DNA of 64,000 bases, from the NCBI GenBank assembly GCA_025603075.1, contig MU626331.1, forward strand, positions 31,758-95,757, written 5' to 3'. The stretch comes from Neoconidiobolus thromboides FSU 785 (Eukaryota > Entomophthoromycota > Entomophthoromycetes > Entomophthorales > Neoconidiobolaceae). Of this stretch, positions 23,811-35,011 are shown piece after piece. Position numbers and translations under genes: made by a program. Under the pieces are notes generated by a model. The model saw only the letters and a list, made by a program, of their open reading frames with translations. It searched no databases and was not told the origin of the DNA. Each line of letters begins with the position of its first letter. Position 1 is the stretch's first letter.

Positions 23811-23908
23811 ATATGGGAATGTTTTTTTTGACTTCATTACTTCTTCATTTTTCAAACACTATTTGAGTGGAAAAATTAATAAATTTTTTAAAAAAGACAT
23901 CCCCATAT
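23811..23908 (+). mobile_element. MITE-like element, copy 4
   Basis: About 98 bp, ends ATATGGGAATGT and ACATCCCCATAT, internal core CAAACACTATTTGAGTGG. Confidence 0.8.
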
Positions 23909-24025
23909 ATGCTTTTATTTAGGAAACAAACCCAAGCTGTTATATAAGTAAATTACTTGTTAATATTTTTTGAGCGTTCATTTAAATGTAAACTAAATAT
24001 ATCATGTATTAATACTTGGGTTTTA

Positions 24026-24120
24026 ATATGAGGATGTTTTTTGGTTTCATTCTCCATTTTTAAGTACTATTTCAGTGGAAAAATTGTTAGTAAACTTAAA
24101 CAAAAAATACATCGCCATAT
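24026..24120 (+). mobile_element. MITE-like element, copy 5
   Basis: About 95 bp, ends ATATGAGGATGT and ACATCGCCATAT, core AAGTACTATTTCAGTGG. Only 117 bp from copy 4 and in the same orientation. Confidence 0.8.
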
Positions 24121-24710
24121 AATTTTTTTAGCAGATAAATGAAAAACTTATTGTATCTATTTTTACAAAATGATATAGATAAAGTAATAATTAAAATAAA
24201 TATAATTATTATGCTGATAACTGTAAAAGTGAAGCCAACTATCGTATTGAAGTGTCCTAAGATTATGGGATATATTATATTATGATGCCTATGTATCTGC
24301 TGTTAAACTCAATTTAGGTTGTATAAATATTTATCGCATATATTTTATATGATCCTTAGTTATATTATCTTTTACAAAAATAAATAAAGTTTAAATATTA
24401 TAAATAAAAACCAAACAACAAGCATATAGTTTAACAAAATAATTATTATATATGTATTAAATAAAAACATATTTATAAAAGTAACGAGACAACTGTTGTT
24501 TACAAATTTGAAAACGGTAAAAGATTTAAATTTTTATCTTTTACTTTAACTTTTAAATGTGTTAATGAATATAAATAATTAGAGCTTTTTAAAAAGATAA
24601 TTGGCATCGCCTAAGTAAAATATTATTAATGAAACATAAAAAAGCTATAAAGTTTTCATTATATAAACCTAGAATTCAAATTCAAAACTACTTTTTAATG
24701 ATATGGATGT

Positions 24711-24803
24711 GACTTTTTTTGCTTATGAATTTCATTACGATATCTACTTAATGGTGGTCGAAAAGTAGAATAATTAATGAAATTAAAGAAGACATTTCCA
24801 TAT
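24711..24803 (+). mobile_element. MITE-like element, diverged copy 6
   Basis: Ends ATATGGATGT and ACATTTCCATAT bracket 93 bp whose core is strongly altered. Accepted because of the ends and spacing; it may be an old copy. Confidence 0.45.
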
Positions 24804-25683
24804 GTATTAAATTACGATAACTTGAGTATAAGATTCATTTCAAATAAACAAGCAAGTCTAAAGACGTCTAAAACAATAACATAGTTAAACGAAAAACGTA
24901 TTTATAGTTTATAAAAACCCAAGGATCAGATAAGTGGATACTAATAATATTTTCAAAATGTTTAGCATATTAAGGAAAGTGATTTATTAATGAAAAAAGG
25001 TTTAAAAAAACTTGAATGTGAAGTCCAATCAGAAAAAAGCGGATAGGTAATATGGCTCAAATATATGGTAAAGTAATAATGATTATAGCTAGAGGCCCCC
25101 AAATCAATGGTTAAAAAGCGAATAGCAGTCTGACATATCACTCCTGGGGCTAAGTGTGACCTAAAAATAGACTTTTTGCTTTGAGTTTTTTTCGGCCTAA
25201 ATGATTTAAATATAATTCTTTAAAGACTAAAAGTATGCCACTCTTGTCACAGTCTTTCTAATAACATTCTAACTTGCTTTTTAATAGGCTTTGACTATAA
25301 AGGTCTCGAATTTTATAGACCATGCTCTAAGGTTACCTTAATTTTATCACTAAAATGTTAATCGTAACAACTAAAACATTTAAAGGTATTAACTATTAAC
25401 TTAAAAAAGGAATTTGTTAATTTGGTAAAACGATCTGGCTTTAAGTTTAGTATTTTATATTAAAAAAGCAATCAAATAGATTAAAAAGTAAACTGTGATA
25501 TTTTTGGGGCACTAAATTAAGAATAAACTACAAAACTGGATGGATTGCAAAATAACTTATGAATAGATGTTATAAAATGAGTTGATTGGAAATTGTGTCT
25601 TAATTCAAAAGTTCAAGGTGGCTATAATAACAATTAGTAATTAAAAATAAGTCAAGGATTCTTTTTCATTAAAAAAGACAATA

Positions 25684-27345
25684 TTGAACAACATGAATAA
25701 AATAACAAAAGGTGATAAGTTGCCGAACAGATGTGATAATTGTAGTAGAAAGAACATAGGTTGTGATAGGATGCAACCAAAATGTCGAAATTGTATCAAG
25801 AGTAAACTTGAATGTACATTTCAAAGACCCATTAAAAAAATAAACAAACTACATTATATGGATAAAAATTTAGTTAAGTTTAGTGTTTCTATAAATAGTC
25901 GTATGGTTAAAGATACAAATCCAATATTTAATATATATGATACTATACAAAACAAATATGCCTTACATAATATTTTAGTTATGTTGCAATACCCTAGTCC
26001 ATTTCAGATAAGTAGTAATGTATGCATTGTAATGTCTCTAGTTAAAAGTATCCAATGCTATAGACCTAAAGCTAATATAGAATTAAATGGGTTAATCACT
26101 TTTAAACTAAATGAGCGTTTCAAAATAGATTTATTAAATAGGGCGTTATCAGAGTTTGAATTATATAATAGGACACAGTTAATGTTATTTCATCCTCGAA
26201 ACATCAAGTTAAATGAAAGATCTGAGATATTAGTAGATATTATTTATTTATTTGGACTAACAAAATTAGAGTGTAACAAAGAAATAATAAATTATTATGA
26301 AAACAAAGTAAAAAATCATTATTTAAATTTGATGAATATTCGACCAAGTTTGGATAATTTACAAGGTTTTTTAATTGTATTATATGGATTAAGACAATAT
26401 CGTTGGATAGATAAAATCAATTATTCGCTTGTCGGCTGGATTTTACGTGTTTCTCAAATTTTAGGACTTCCTTTTAGTAAAAGAAAACACAAGAAATATG
26501 TTCAATTAGAAAGACAACTAGCTTATAATTTATTGCATCAATTATTAGGAATTTTCAGTATCAATTCTTTCTTTTTTAGTGCAGTTCCATATAAATGTAA
26601 AACTCCATGTCTAGATTTATATATCTCTTTTTCAATTCATTTTGATTCTAATATAATAGGTAATTTATTAATATTTTAATATTTTAATATTCAAAGCTTA
26701 TAATCATTTATAGCTAATTTAATCTTTAATGACTTCATTTCCGAATTTAATAATATTTGCTTTTGTTTAAGTCAAATCAAATGTAATATTTATGAGACTA
26801 AAGAAGGAATTGAAAGTTTAAAACAAAGCATTTTACGGTTATTAAAGCGAGAAGATAAAATTCATAATCAATACATTGGTTTATTAAATCAGTATTGTAA
26901 TAATGAAACTTATTTTACGGCATGTATCAATTTATATCATTATTATATATCTTATTTCATTCACTCTATCTTATTCTTTAACGCTACTGATTCTCCTACT
27001 TCGACCATGGCCTATAAATTAGAATTATACTGTGGTATTTCACAAAGAGAATGGATTATACGAACCCTCGACTTATGTTTACAATGTCTAAAGTGTTTCA
27101 TCGATTTACCTTTAAACAATAACTCTTTCTTTATTTACGCCTTTATAAATCAACCCATATTATTTTTATTGAGGTATAAAAGTAAGCTTAATTTATCAAA
27201 AGATAACGTTAGACTTTTGAAGTATAACCAAGCATATGAGTTATGTAAGCAAAAGTTTTTACAAATTATACAGAGCCCTTTTGATAATGTTTATGCACAA
27301 TCGAACTTGAGATTAATTGACACAATGCATTCATTAACTTCTTAA
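25684..27345 (+). CDS. Zn2Cys6 transcription factor, paralog 1 (two exons)
   Basis: A fungal-type regulator of about 535 residues. Exons 25684-26659 and 26714-27345 are joined across a 54-nt intron. The binuclear zinc cluster is at C17, C20, C27, C34, C37 and C44 (RCDNCSRKNIGCDRMQPKCR and following NC...C). A basic PIKKINK linker follows. The remaining ~480 residues form a helical, Leu/Ile/Asn-rich region like the fungal-specific middle domain, with no further motif. The second exon aligns in order with the paralog at 35012-36781 (segment LIFNDFISEF versus LLFNDYLADL). It converges on hydrolase 2 with only 62 bp between stops. DNA site and targets unknown. Confidence 0.9.
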
Positions 27346-27407
27346 TTTGCTAAAATATAACATATATTTATATCAATCTAAATTTACTCTTTATCTATTT
27401 TAAATAA

Positions 27408-28303
27408 TTATAATTTAGTTTTATTATTGTTTAAAAAATTGAATAATAAGGTAATCAGATTAATATCACGTGGCATATCATTATGGTCCCCAAAATTATC
27501 AACAACCATATGTACTTTGTTAAATTTTTGTTCCATTAATTTATTAAGGAAATTATAGCCTTGATCATTTGGTAATAGAGTATCAGTATTAGAATGGACA
27601 AGTAAAAATTCTTTATCGAAACAATCTAACCCGTTATTTCTGTTATTAAATTTAATAAATTGTGGTGAATAGTTATCCCATCTATCTTTATCTTTACCAA
27701 AACAAAGCTCAATAAAAGCATCCTTATAGCCATCATTATATTTCACTAATAAACTAATATCAAGTACTGAAGCAAGTAACATTAAACCTTGCACTTTCTT
27801 TAATAATTGAACATCATCTTCGTTAATATGTGGGTAATATGTAAATAAATCTAACATAATCATCGAAATCATAAAGCCACCAGCAGAATGACCAGCCAAC
27901 CAAACACCTTTATATTTCAAATCCAATTTTAATACATGTAATATTCCATTTAATGCATCATTCAAGTGAGTTGGATATCTTACATTATTTTCAAAATCAG
28001 TGATACGATATTTTAATAATACGAAGTTAATTCCCAACTTACTTAATGTTTCTCCCATAAAGAAGAAATTACTACTTTGATCCGTTACCCAGCCACCGCC
28101 ATGAAGTAAAATAATTAAGGGTTGATTTGGTGCTCCATTGAATATATAATAAGTTTGATCTATTTCATTTCCATACTTTCCATCTGGATTACGTTCAATT
28201 CCTCGAGTTAATATACTGTGATTATTTATTTAAATAAAGCTATTAAATTTAAATTCAACACTTACTGAGGTTTACTTAATAATCTTTCACTTTTAGCATC
28301 CAT
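27408..28303 (-). CDS. Alpha/beta hydrolase (arylformamidase/esterase-like), intact motifs
   Basis: A two-exon gene (28303-28266 and 28215-27408, intron 50 nt) of about 281 residues. It keeps the full set: oxyanion motif HGGGW at 51-55, nucleophile elbow GHSAGG with Ser near 123, acid Asp in HSNTD near 224, and His in GDHND near 257. This order and the HND signature fit the kynurenine formamidase / acyl-esterase subgroup. No signal peptide, so probably cytosolic. The substrate could be N-formylkynurenine or a small ester; sequence alone cannot decide. It is the closest relative in the window of the 18339-19950 gene. It faces Zn2Cys6 factor 1 tail to tail. Confidence 0.88.
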
Positions 28304-28998
28304 TATTTTTTTATTTAATTTAATTTAATTTCTTTCAATTTCTTTCAATTTTTTATATCCCTTTTTTATATATTAGTTCTTTTCTGGTTTTCGAATTTGA
28401 ACCTATCAACTTTGGTTTCTTGCTTTGCCTTTTTTGGTTCTTAAAATCCCTAACCCTTACAAATTATTTACATACTATTTATGTTATTATAAATAAATAG
28501 TAATAATAAAAGTTTAGAAGTTATTGTATATATTTGTATCTTTTTCAGCCATTTATTACAAATCGTATTGTATTTGTTTTTAAAAATCAAGTTACATGAA
28601 CATGCTACCAATTTTACAATATATAATCAAAGAGTCAATAGTTAAGTTCTAATTAAATAAAGTAAACATTATTTAAATAGCTTTAATTAATTCATAAAGT
28701 ACAAATGAAAATATAACCCAAACCCACTTTAAAAAAATTCTTCAAAATCTCGAACAAGCCATTGACTCTCGAGTATATTATTTGATAGTAAACTGTGGAA
28801 GTAGGGAGTGGGAGTTGAAGCTAAAGAGAAAGAGCTTGTGAAGTTCGAAAAAAGAGGTGAAGTAAAAAGATAATCATGAGGTTAAGAGTTTTATTTTTAC
28901 TTTAATCTTTATATAGATTATTTTATAGTAGAAATTCTAACGTTTTTCCCTTCTAAACAGTTTATTTATCTTGGAATAAAGTTGAAAAGGTTAAAAAA
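28304..28998. other. Intergenic, hydrolase 2 to tRNA-Val
   Basis: AT-rich, with short TTTAATTT and TTTCAATT repeats just upstream of hydrolase 2. No gene seen. Confidence 0.55.
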
Positions 28999-29072
28999 TG
29001 TTTCCGTCCAGATTCGAACTGGAGACCTTCTGTGTGTTAGACAGATGTGATAACCAACTACACCACGGAAAC
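28999..29072 (-). tRNA. tRNA-Val (AAC)
   Basis: A 74-nt cloverleaf on the minus strand. Acceptor GTTTCCG pairs perfectly with CGGAAAC, discriminator A. The anticodon stem TCTGT/ACAGA carries CTAACAC, anticodon AAC. The T arm is TCCAG-TTCGAAT-CTGGA. A T6 run follows as terminator. This looks like the functional copy of two in the window. Confidence 0.95.
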
Positions 29073-29414
29073 ATGAAGATTGATATAATAATAGTAAAAC
29101 AACTATATTTATATTGCACGATTATAATTAGAAGAGTTAGTGTTTAATAAACCTTTGACGCTCAACTTTTTTGGTAGGATCCCATTTAGGTATCTAGTTA
29201 GTTTTTATAATTAAAATAAGCAGACATCTCTATCTATATAGGAGACTACTATTTGTTTTTGATTTCAAAAGCTGCTACATAAAGTAAATAAGTATTTAAA
29301 TGGGAATTTTATGAAATTGTAATTAATAGCCTTTCCAAAACTCAAATTAAATAAAATGAATTGATTCATAATTTTATTGAATGTTGTAATTTTATAACAG
29401 TCAAGGCAGCAAGC
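29073..29414. other. Intergenic, tRNA-Val to receptor gene
   Basis: 342 bp of AT-rich spacer at the 3' end of the 7TM receptor gene. Nothing further seen. Confidence 0.6.
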
Positions 29415-30708
29415 CTATAAACTTTTCATGAAATTTGATATCATGGTATTTTCAGAATCAGCTGTAAAACGAGAAGCTTCTGGATCATTATTAGTCATAG
29501 AAACCGTAGAAGATTGTTCTTCATAATCAAGATCAACTATAAAAAGATCATTAATCAATAGAATAAATAATAATAATATAAATTACTATCTTTTTTAATT
29601 CTTTTACTAATAAAATATTTATACTTTAATTTCAAATAAATCTTTTTAATTGCTGAATGAACTGTTGGATCACAACAAAAAGCAATAAAATTTAATGTAC
29701 CAGCAAATGGTAATACTATTAATGACCATTGATCTAAAGCTAGATTTTCGCCCTTATTAAGATCATAATAATATTGAGAAATAATACCAGGAAATTGAGT
29801 AAATACCATAACCAGAGGATATAATAAACTAAACTAAAAGTAAGTAAGTGATGAATAGAAAATCATATTAAATGTACATTCTATAAGCTAATGTTTTAAC
29901 ACTATTTTCTGCTCTTTTAGAAGCTTCAGTGCCTCGAAAATATTTATATTTCTTAATTAAACAGGCATTTTGATTTAATCGTAAAATTACAATAATTACA
30001 ATAACAATTAAATAAATCATACATATCGATCTCCATATTTGATTAGCAAATAAATCTAGCATCTTGCCATTAAACTCCCCACTTTCGTTATCTGCAATAT
30101 AACATCCATAATAATCACTATACCCTAATTGTCCCAAAGCTATACAATTATTAATATGACTAAAAAAGTACTACAAAAATAAATTACCTAATGGTGGAAT
30201 TGAAAGAATCAATGAAAGTGTTAATGGAATTAACCAATACATAGCTTCCATTTTTTTAGTAATTATTTGATTATTTAAAAATACTAATTGAAGATTGATA
30301 GCAATTGAGACATTCAAAAAAGCATAGAATACATTGAAAAATAAAGCTAAATAACCACGAGTTGTACAAGAGGCATTTGCTCCAGCTGGTGATATTGATC
30401 GCCATATTGCTCCGCCATGTAGCCATACATCATATACTGATAGCCCAGTTTGTAATCTTAAAGATACTCGATCTACTAATCGTCGATTATAAAGGGCTAT
30501 TTGAGTATTAGATTAATATTATAATAAATTATGTGTTAAATAGTAAATAGTAAATAGTAAATAACAAATAATAATTAAATGATAATTAAAACTTACATAA
30601 GATTACCATAAATAAAATGACCAAAAAAGCTAATGCTAGAGAAATTTTAGATACTGTTGGATAATATTTAGTAGCTAGAAAGATGGCAAATGAACTTGGT
30701 TGATCCAT
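29415..30708 (-). CDS. Seven-transmembrane G-protein-coupled-receptor-like protein (five exons)
   Basis: Exons on the minus strand: 30708-30597, 30496-30188, 30139-29878, 29828-29587 and 29536-29415. Introns are 48-100 nt, and the 1,047-nt sum gives 348 residues. Hydrophobic helices are visible in order: LALAFLVILFMVIL, a segment before GAIWRS, LALFFNVFYAFLNVSIAI, WLIPLTLSLILSIPPL, SICMIYLIVIVIIVIL, ILLYPLVMVFTQFPG and LIVLPFAGTLNFIAFCCDP. Paired extracellular Cys (ASCTTRG and YGCYI) suit a disulphide-linked receptor. The cytoplasmic tail is Ser/Thr/acidic. This resembles fungal cAMP-receptor-like / Git3-type receptors. Ligand unknown. A TATA box lies about 56 bp upstream. Alternatively it could be another 7TM class; topology is better supported than family. 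Confidence 0.78.
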
Positions 30709-30763
30709 TATTCTACTATTTATTTTTCAGAGCTTGATTATTTTATTAGTTTCTATTTACTCA

Positions 30764-30771
30764 TTTATATA
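30764..30771 (-). promoter_or_regulatory. TATA box of the 7TM receptor gene
   Basis: TATATAAA on the minus strand, about 56 bp upstream of the ATG. Confidence 0.45.
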
Positions 30772-32675
30772 CAATAAAGATGGGAATAATGAGAACAGAA
30801 AAAGCCACCCGTTTTATTTATTTTCATACATATATTGAAATGCTAGTGTAAAATTTATATGCATAATTAATAGTAAATTAGATTATTTGTTCTATCAAAA
30901 ATTACAACATCAATATAAAAAATTAGATTATTTCCGACTTTTTATTTATTTGTTCTTTTGATTAATATTGAATGTATAATTGTAACTTATTTTGTTATAA
31001 TAGATTGATTTGAATGAAGTTTGATCTATATAAATAACAAAATATCTTAAATAATGGTAATAATAATCTATATTTAATTTTAATAAAAAATAATAATAGT
31101 GAATTTATTAACAAATAAACATAGATTTTTTCTTAAAACAAAATTTCTAATATTTGCAAATAATAATAAATCCAATTCTTTAATTATAGCAATAAATTAC
31201 TCAATATGGAATTAAATTTTATGTATGAACTTTTAATTTGTATTATTTTATATTATCATTGAACTTTACTTTTTTCGATGCTTTCAATTCCAATATCCTT
31301 TTTTGATACAAGACAAAGGATGCTTATTATCTAAAAAATGGTATATTATATTGATTATTTCAATCTAGGAATATATGAAAATGAACTTTATTTTTATTGA
31401 TTGCGAAAAGTAGTACAAACAGTAATTCTATTTTTGGTTGAACAATGTCTAAGCTATCTAAAATCATATAAAGGAATTTATAAATACCTTTTTATGTTTA
31501 TTTACAATAAATAAAATGCTATAAAGAACTTTATAATATTAAAAATTAAAAAGGAAAGTATAATAAAATAAATACAAATATGAAAGACTTATCAATCAAA
31601 TACAATTTTATACTGATTGTAATACTTTATTAAAATAGAATTAAAATAAAACAATATAAAGTTTGTATATTTATTTCACATTGTTAATTTTATCTTTTAC
31701 TTCATTTTATCTCTATAGTAAAACAATTTCAAAATTAGTTGATTTGTTTAAAGCCTTAAAATCCTTAAAAATTAGAAATAAAAACACAAAACAAAAGTAT
31801 TTACTAAAATAATAATGTTAATAATAGTTTGACAAATTAAAATATTTCAAAGACTAAAAATGTTTAAAAGTTATATTAAAAAAGGAAAACTATTGTTACT
31901 TTTTTTTATTTAGTTAAATTATCATAAATGACTTAAGTGCATTATAAACTTATTTAGCCATTAATTATTATCCTACCATTTCTAAAATATCTGAAAAATT
32001 AGCTCTAATAATAGTATTATTTAAAATAACATACTTTCTTATTAAACATTGTTTTCCTTAATAGCTATATGAAAGTTGGTGCTCAGTGGTTAGAGTTAAA
32101 AGCAGTTTTTAATTAGCTGTAAGTCAAAGGATCTTAGCTTATAATTAAGATAGACTTAAGTTATGAAGAATGGCACGTAATAGACTATGGACTATGTAAG
32201 ACAAATGGAATAGACAATACTATTGTAAAGTCTACGTAAAATACTATCAGAAAAACTTAGTGGCTTTATTGAAGGTACAATACTAGGAAATAATTCAATA
32301 ACGAATCCTTGGGTTATTATACTGAAGAATCTTTTTTATACCCTAATTAGATGACTATATATAAGAAACATGATAACACTTATTCCTTATTATAGTTACT
32401 AAGTATGGACATTGAAATGAGAAGATAATGTCCTTTGTAATTAGGTGGTAGATATTTTCACAGGCAATCAAATTAAAGAATTCTGAGTTAATTGTATCAT
32501 ATGAATTACAGTCAAATTAATTATAAGACTGTAGTTAGTTTTGTAAGCAAGTTAAGTGATTATTATGTTATGACTAATCATAGAAACTGATAAAGGAATA
32601 TTTACAGTTATTTAACATTATAAATTAATAAATGAACTTTTTTAGAGATTAAAAACAGGCATATTTATTGATAAT

Positions 32676-32764
32676 ATATGGGAGTGTTTTTTTAACTTCA
32701 CTACTTTTTCCATTTTTTAAGCACTATTTAAGCGGAAAATTTAACCTTATTTTTTAATTTCCAT
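32676..32764 (+). mobile_element. MITE-like element, copy 7 (3' part degraded)
   Basis: Left end ATATGGGAGTGT and core TTTAAGCACTATTTAAGCGG are clear. After the GGAAAATTT segment the similarity fades. Right boundary approximate. Confidence 0.6.
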
Positions 32765-32970
32765 GTTTTTTTAAATATATTAATTGCATTAAACTTTTAA
32801 TTAATATTTAATTTATTATATTTATTAATTGTAATATTTTATTACTTTTCTGATATAGTTTTATTTTGTTTTATTATAATTTTATAAACAAAAAAACGTA
32901 GTTTTAAATTGATAATTATTAAAGTTATTATTATTTGCTAATTTATTAATTTTTAAATTTTTAAATTGAA

Positions 32971-33078
32971 ATATAGAAGGATGTATTTTTGGGTTCATCA
33001 TTTTTTTGATTTTCTAAGTGTTATTTGAGTGGAAAGATTGTTAGTGAAATTCTTAAATAAAAAAATACATTTCTATAT
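32971..33078 (+). mobile_element. MITE-like element, copy 8
   Basis: About 108 bp, ends ATATAGAAGGATGT and ACATTTCTATAT, core AAGTGTTATTTGAGTGG with the following GTTAGTGAAATTCTTAAAT segment well kept. Confidence 0.75.
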
Positions 33079-33120
33079 ATTTATAAACTTTTACTAATTT
33101 GATTTAAATAGCTAGCATTG

Positions 33121-33169
33121 TATATAATATATAATATATAATATATAATATATAATATATAATATATAA
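33121..33169. repeat. Heptanucleotide microsatellite (TATATAA)7
   Basis: Seven uninterrupted 7-bp units, ending at TATTTTT. Seen directly; likely hypervariable. Confidence 0.95.
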
Positions 33170-33499
33170 TATTTTTATAATTAAATAAAATTAAGTTTAA
33201 TATTTATTTCATTATTGATCCTTTTATTATTTAACCCTTTGAGTACTAATATTTATCTCAAAATAATTTTGTTCAATTAGATCATAATTTCTAATTATTA
33301 TAAAGCTGGATTCGTTTTTGAAATTCAATACTTAGAGAATTAATTTGATTAAAATCATACTTAAATAATACTCATCCTAGTTAAATTTTAATCTACAAGA
33401 ATTTAGTGAACATTATTGTTCATCCATAGTACTCAAATAGTTAATGATTTTCTAATAATGTATTCAGTATAAAGATTAAAAATTAAAAATTAAAAATTA

Positions 33500-33606
33500 A
33501 TATGGGGATGTACTTTTGTATTTAAGAGTTTTACTAACAGTTTTTCTACTAAAATAGTGCTTAAAAGATGGAAAAAATAATGAAGTCAAAAAAAACACCC
33601 CCATAT
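33500..33606 (-). mobile_element. MITE-like element, copy 9 (best-kept ends)
   Basis: 107 bp with near-perfect ends ATATGGGGATGT and ACACCCCCATAT. Reverse core AAAATAGTGCTTAAAAGATGG. The outermost bases on both sides are TA, compatible with a TA target duplication. Confidence 0.85.
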
Positions 33607-33653
33607 ACAAATAAAAAATGTGTTAATGATAATTTTGTTGCTATTAAATTTTA

Positions 33654-33721
33654 TTTTTTTAAAGGGGTTTTGTTAAATTACAATTAAAGCGATAATAGTA
33701 TCCTTTCTATTATTGGATTTA
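33654..33721. repeat. Imperfect direct repeat, unit 1
   Basis: About 68 bp sharing order and most bases with 34392-34460. The best-kept part is CCTTTCTATTA-TGGATTT. It may be a decayed transposon end. Confidence 0.5.
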
Positions 33722-34065
33722 GCTTATTACTTAGCTTTTAAGATCAGAAAGTAAAGTCAATGAAAATAAAATAAAAACAACTTTAATTTTAGTATTAATA
33801 ATTCTTTAAAAAAAGGACAAAAAGTATATTGACTTGAATTATTAGTATAGTTTCTATTCTTAGATGAAACTAATAAGTCATTTGGTATATAAGACGCCGA
33901 AATTAAGAAACTAGTCATAGTGGAAGTAAAAGGTAACTTGCAATTAACTTCATTAATAATTTAATAACGAATCCGAATTTTTCAAAAGGATCTTATCAAA
34001 TTCTAATTAATGCGATCTTAATAATTTAATATTATAATAAATCATTAACTTAAATTTATAACTTA

Positions 34066-34155
34066 AAGGTGTCTTGGTTTCATCACTTTTTGCATTTTTT
34101 AAGCACTATTTGAGCGAAAAAATTGATAGTAAAATTGATAAAAGATGTTTCTACC
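34066..34155 (+). mobile_element. MITE-like element, copy 10 (degraded ends)
   Basis: Core TTTTAAGCACTATTTGAGCG is clear; the ends AAAGGTGTCT and GATGTTTCTACCT are weak. Boundaries approximate. Confidence 0.55.
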
Positions 34156-34391
34156 TACTCAAATTTACAATACACTGACTTCAGAAAACAAGTAACTTAA
34201 TATAACACTACTTTAATTCTTTTATAGGTTTTCTAATGGTGATCTCTATAATTAAATTATCTAATATACTAACTTTTTTAAAGCTTAATCCTTATATTTA
34301 TGTCAATTGATATAGATTTTTTAAATAAGTGGTTGATTAAATTGCAAAACAGTTGCAAAATTGTATTAAGTCTAATAGTAATTCATCCCAG

Positions 34392-34460
34392 TTTTTTTTA
34401 GAGATTCTTATTGAATTTAAATAAACGCGATCATCAGTACCCTTTCTATTACTGGATTTC
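34392..34460. repeat. Imperfect direct repeat, unit 2
   Basis: Partner of 33654-33721, 670 bp away in the same orientation. Confidence 0.5.
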
Positions 34461-35011
34461 ACTAATAATCCGTTCCACATTATAAACTACTAAAGATTAA
34501 TATAGAAAAATCAAAAATCAACTTGTTTTATTTTCAATGTCAAAATTTGTTAATATGCGTATTCAATTTATTACTAATTTTAGTAAGTTTCAAAAAATTT
34601 TAATAAAATTTAAAGATTATTCTTTTAATTAGTATTAATGAACCTAATGAAATTATATTTACAAAAGAATGAGAAATGAGTGTATTTGTTAAGTAATTAT
34701 ATGATCAAGTCGTAAGATGAATTACAAGTTGATAATGTAATTATAAGTATTAAAGTATCTTAAAAATGGTAATTACCGTATGATAATTTATAAATTAATA
34801 ACAAGTGCGATGAAATATATGACCAAAATAGTTTAAGAATAAATTAGGGTAAATTAACTGATTCTATTATTTCTTTTATATTAAAATTTTTAATTTAAGC
34901 ATTTCAATCATTTAAAAAATAGACTGAAATAAAAAAACGAGCTTTATCCTTTTTTTAACATTTTCTTCTTTCAACCTTTCTTTTTAAATATTTACTTCAT
35001 CATCTACATCC

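Larger units (their letters stand above)
23033..25683. other. Long intergenic region rich in inverted-repeat elements
   Basis: About 2.65 kb. It holds MITE-like copies at 23811-23908, 24026-24120 and a diverged one at 24711-24803. A locally GC-richer stretch at 23551-23760 has a short broken frame and may be a gene relic. The remainder is AT-rich with no supported gene. Confidence 0.6.
30709..35011. other. Longest intergenic region, element-rich
   Basis: About 4.3 kb, very AT-rich. It holds MITE-like copies 7-10 (32676, 32971, 33500, 34066), a TATATAA heptanucleotide microsatellite (33121-33169), and an imperfect direct repeat pair (33654-33721 and 34392-34460). No gene could be supported on either strand. 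Confidence 0.6.

Noticed and set aside
32077-32120. tRNA-like segment (GGTGCTCAGTGGTTAGAG)
   Set aside because: Only a box A-like match, no cloverleaf.
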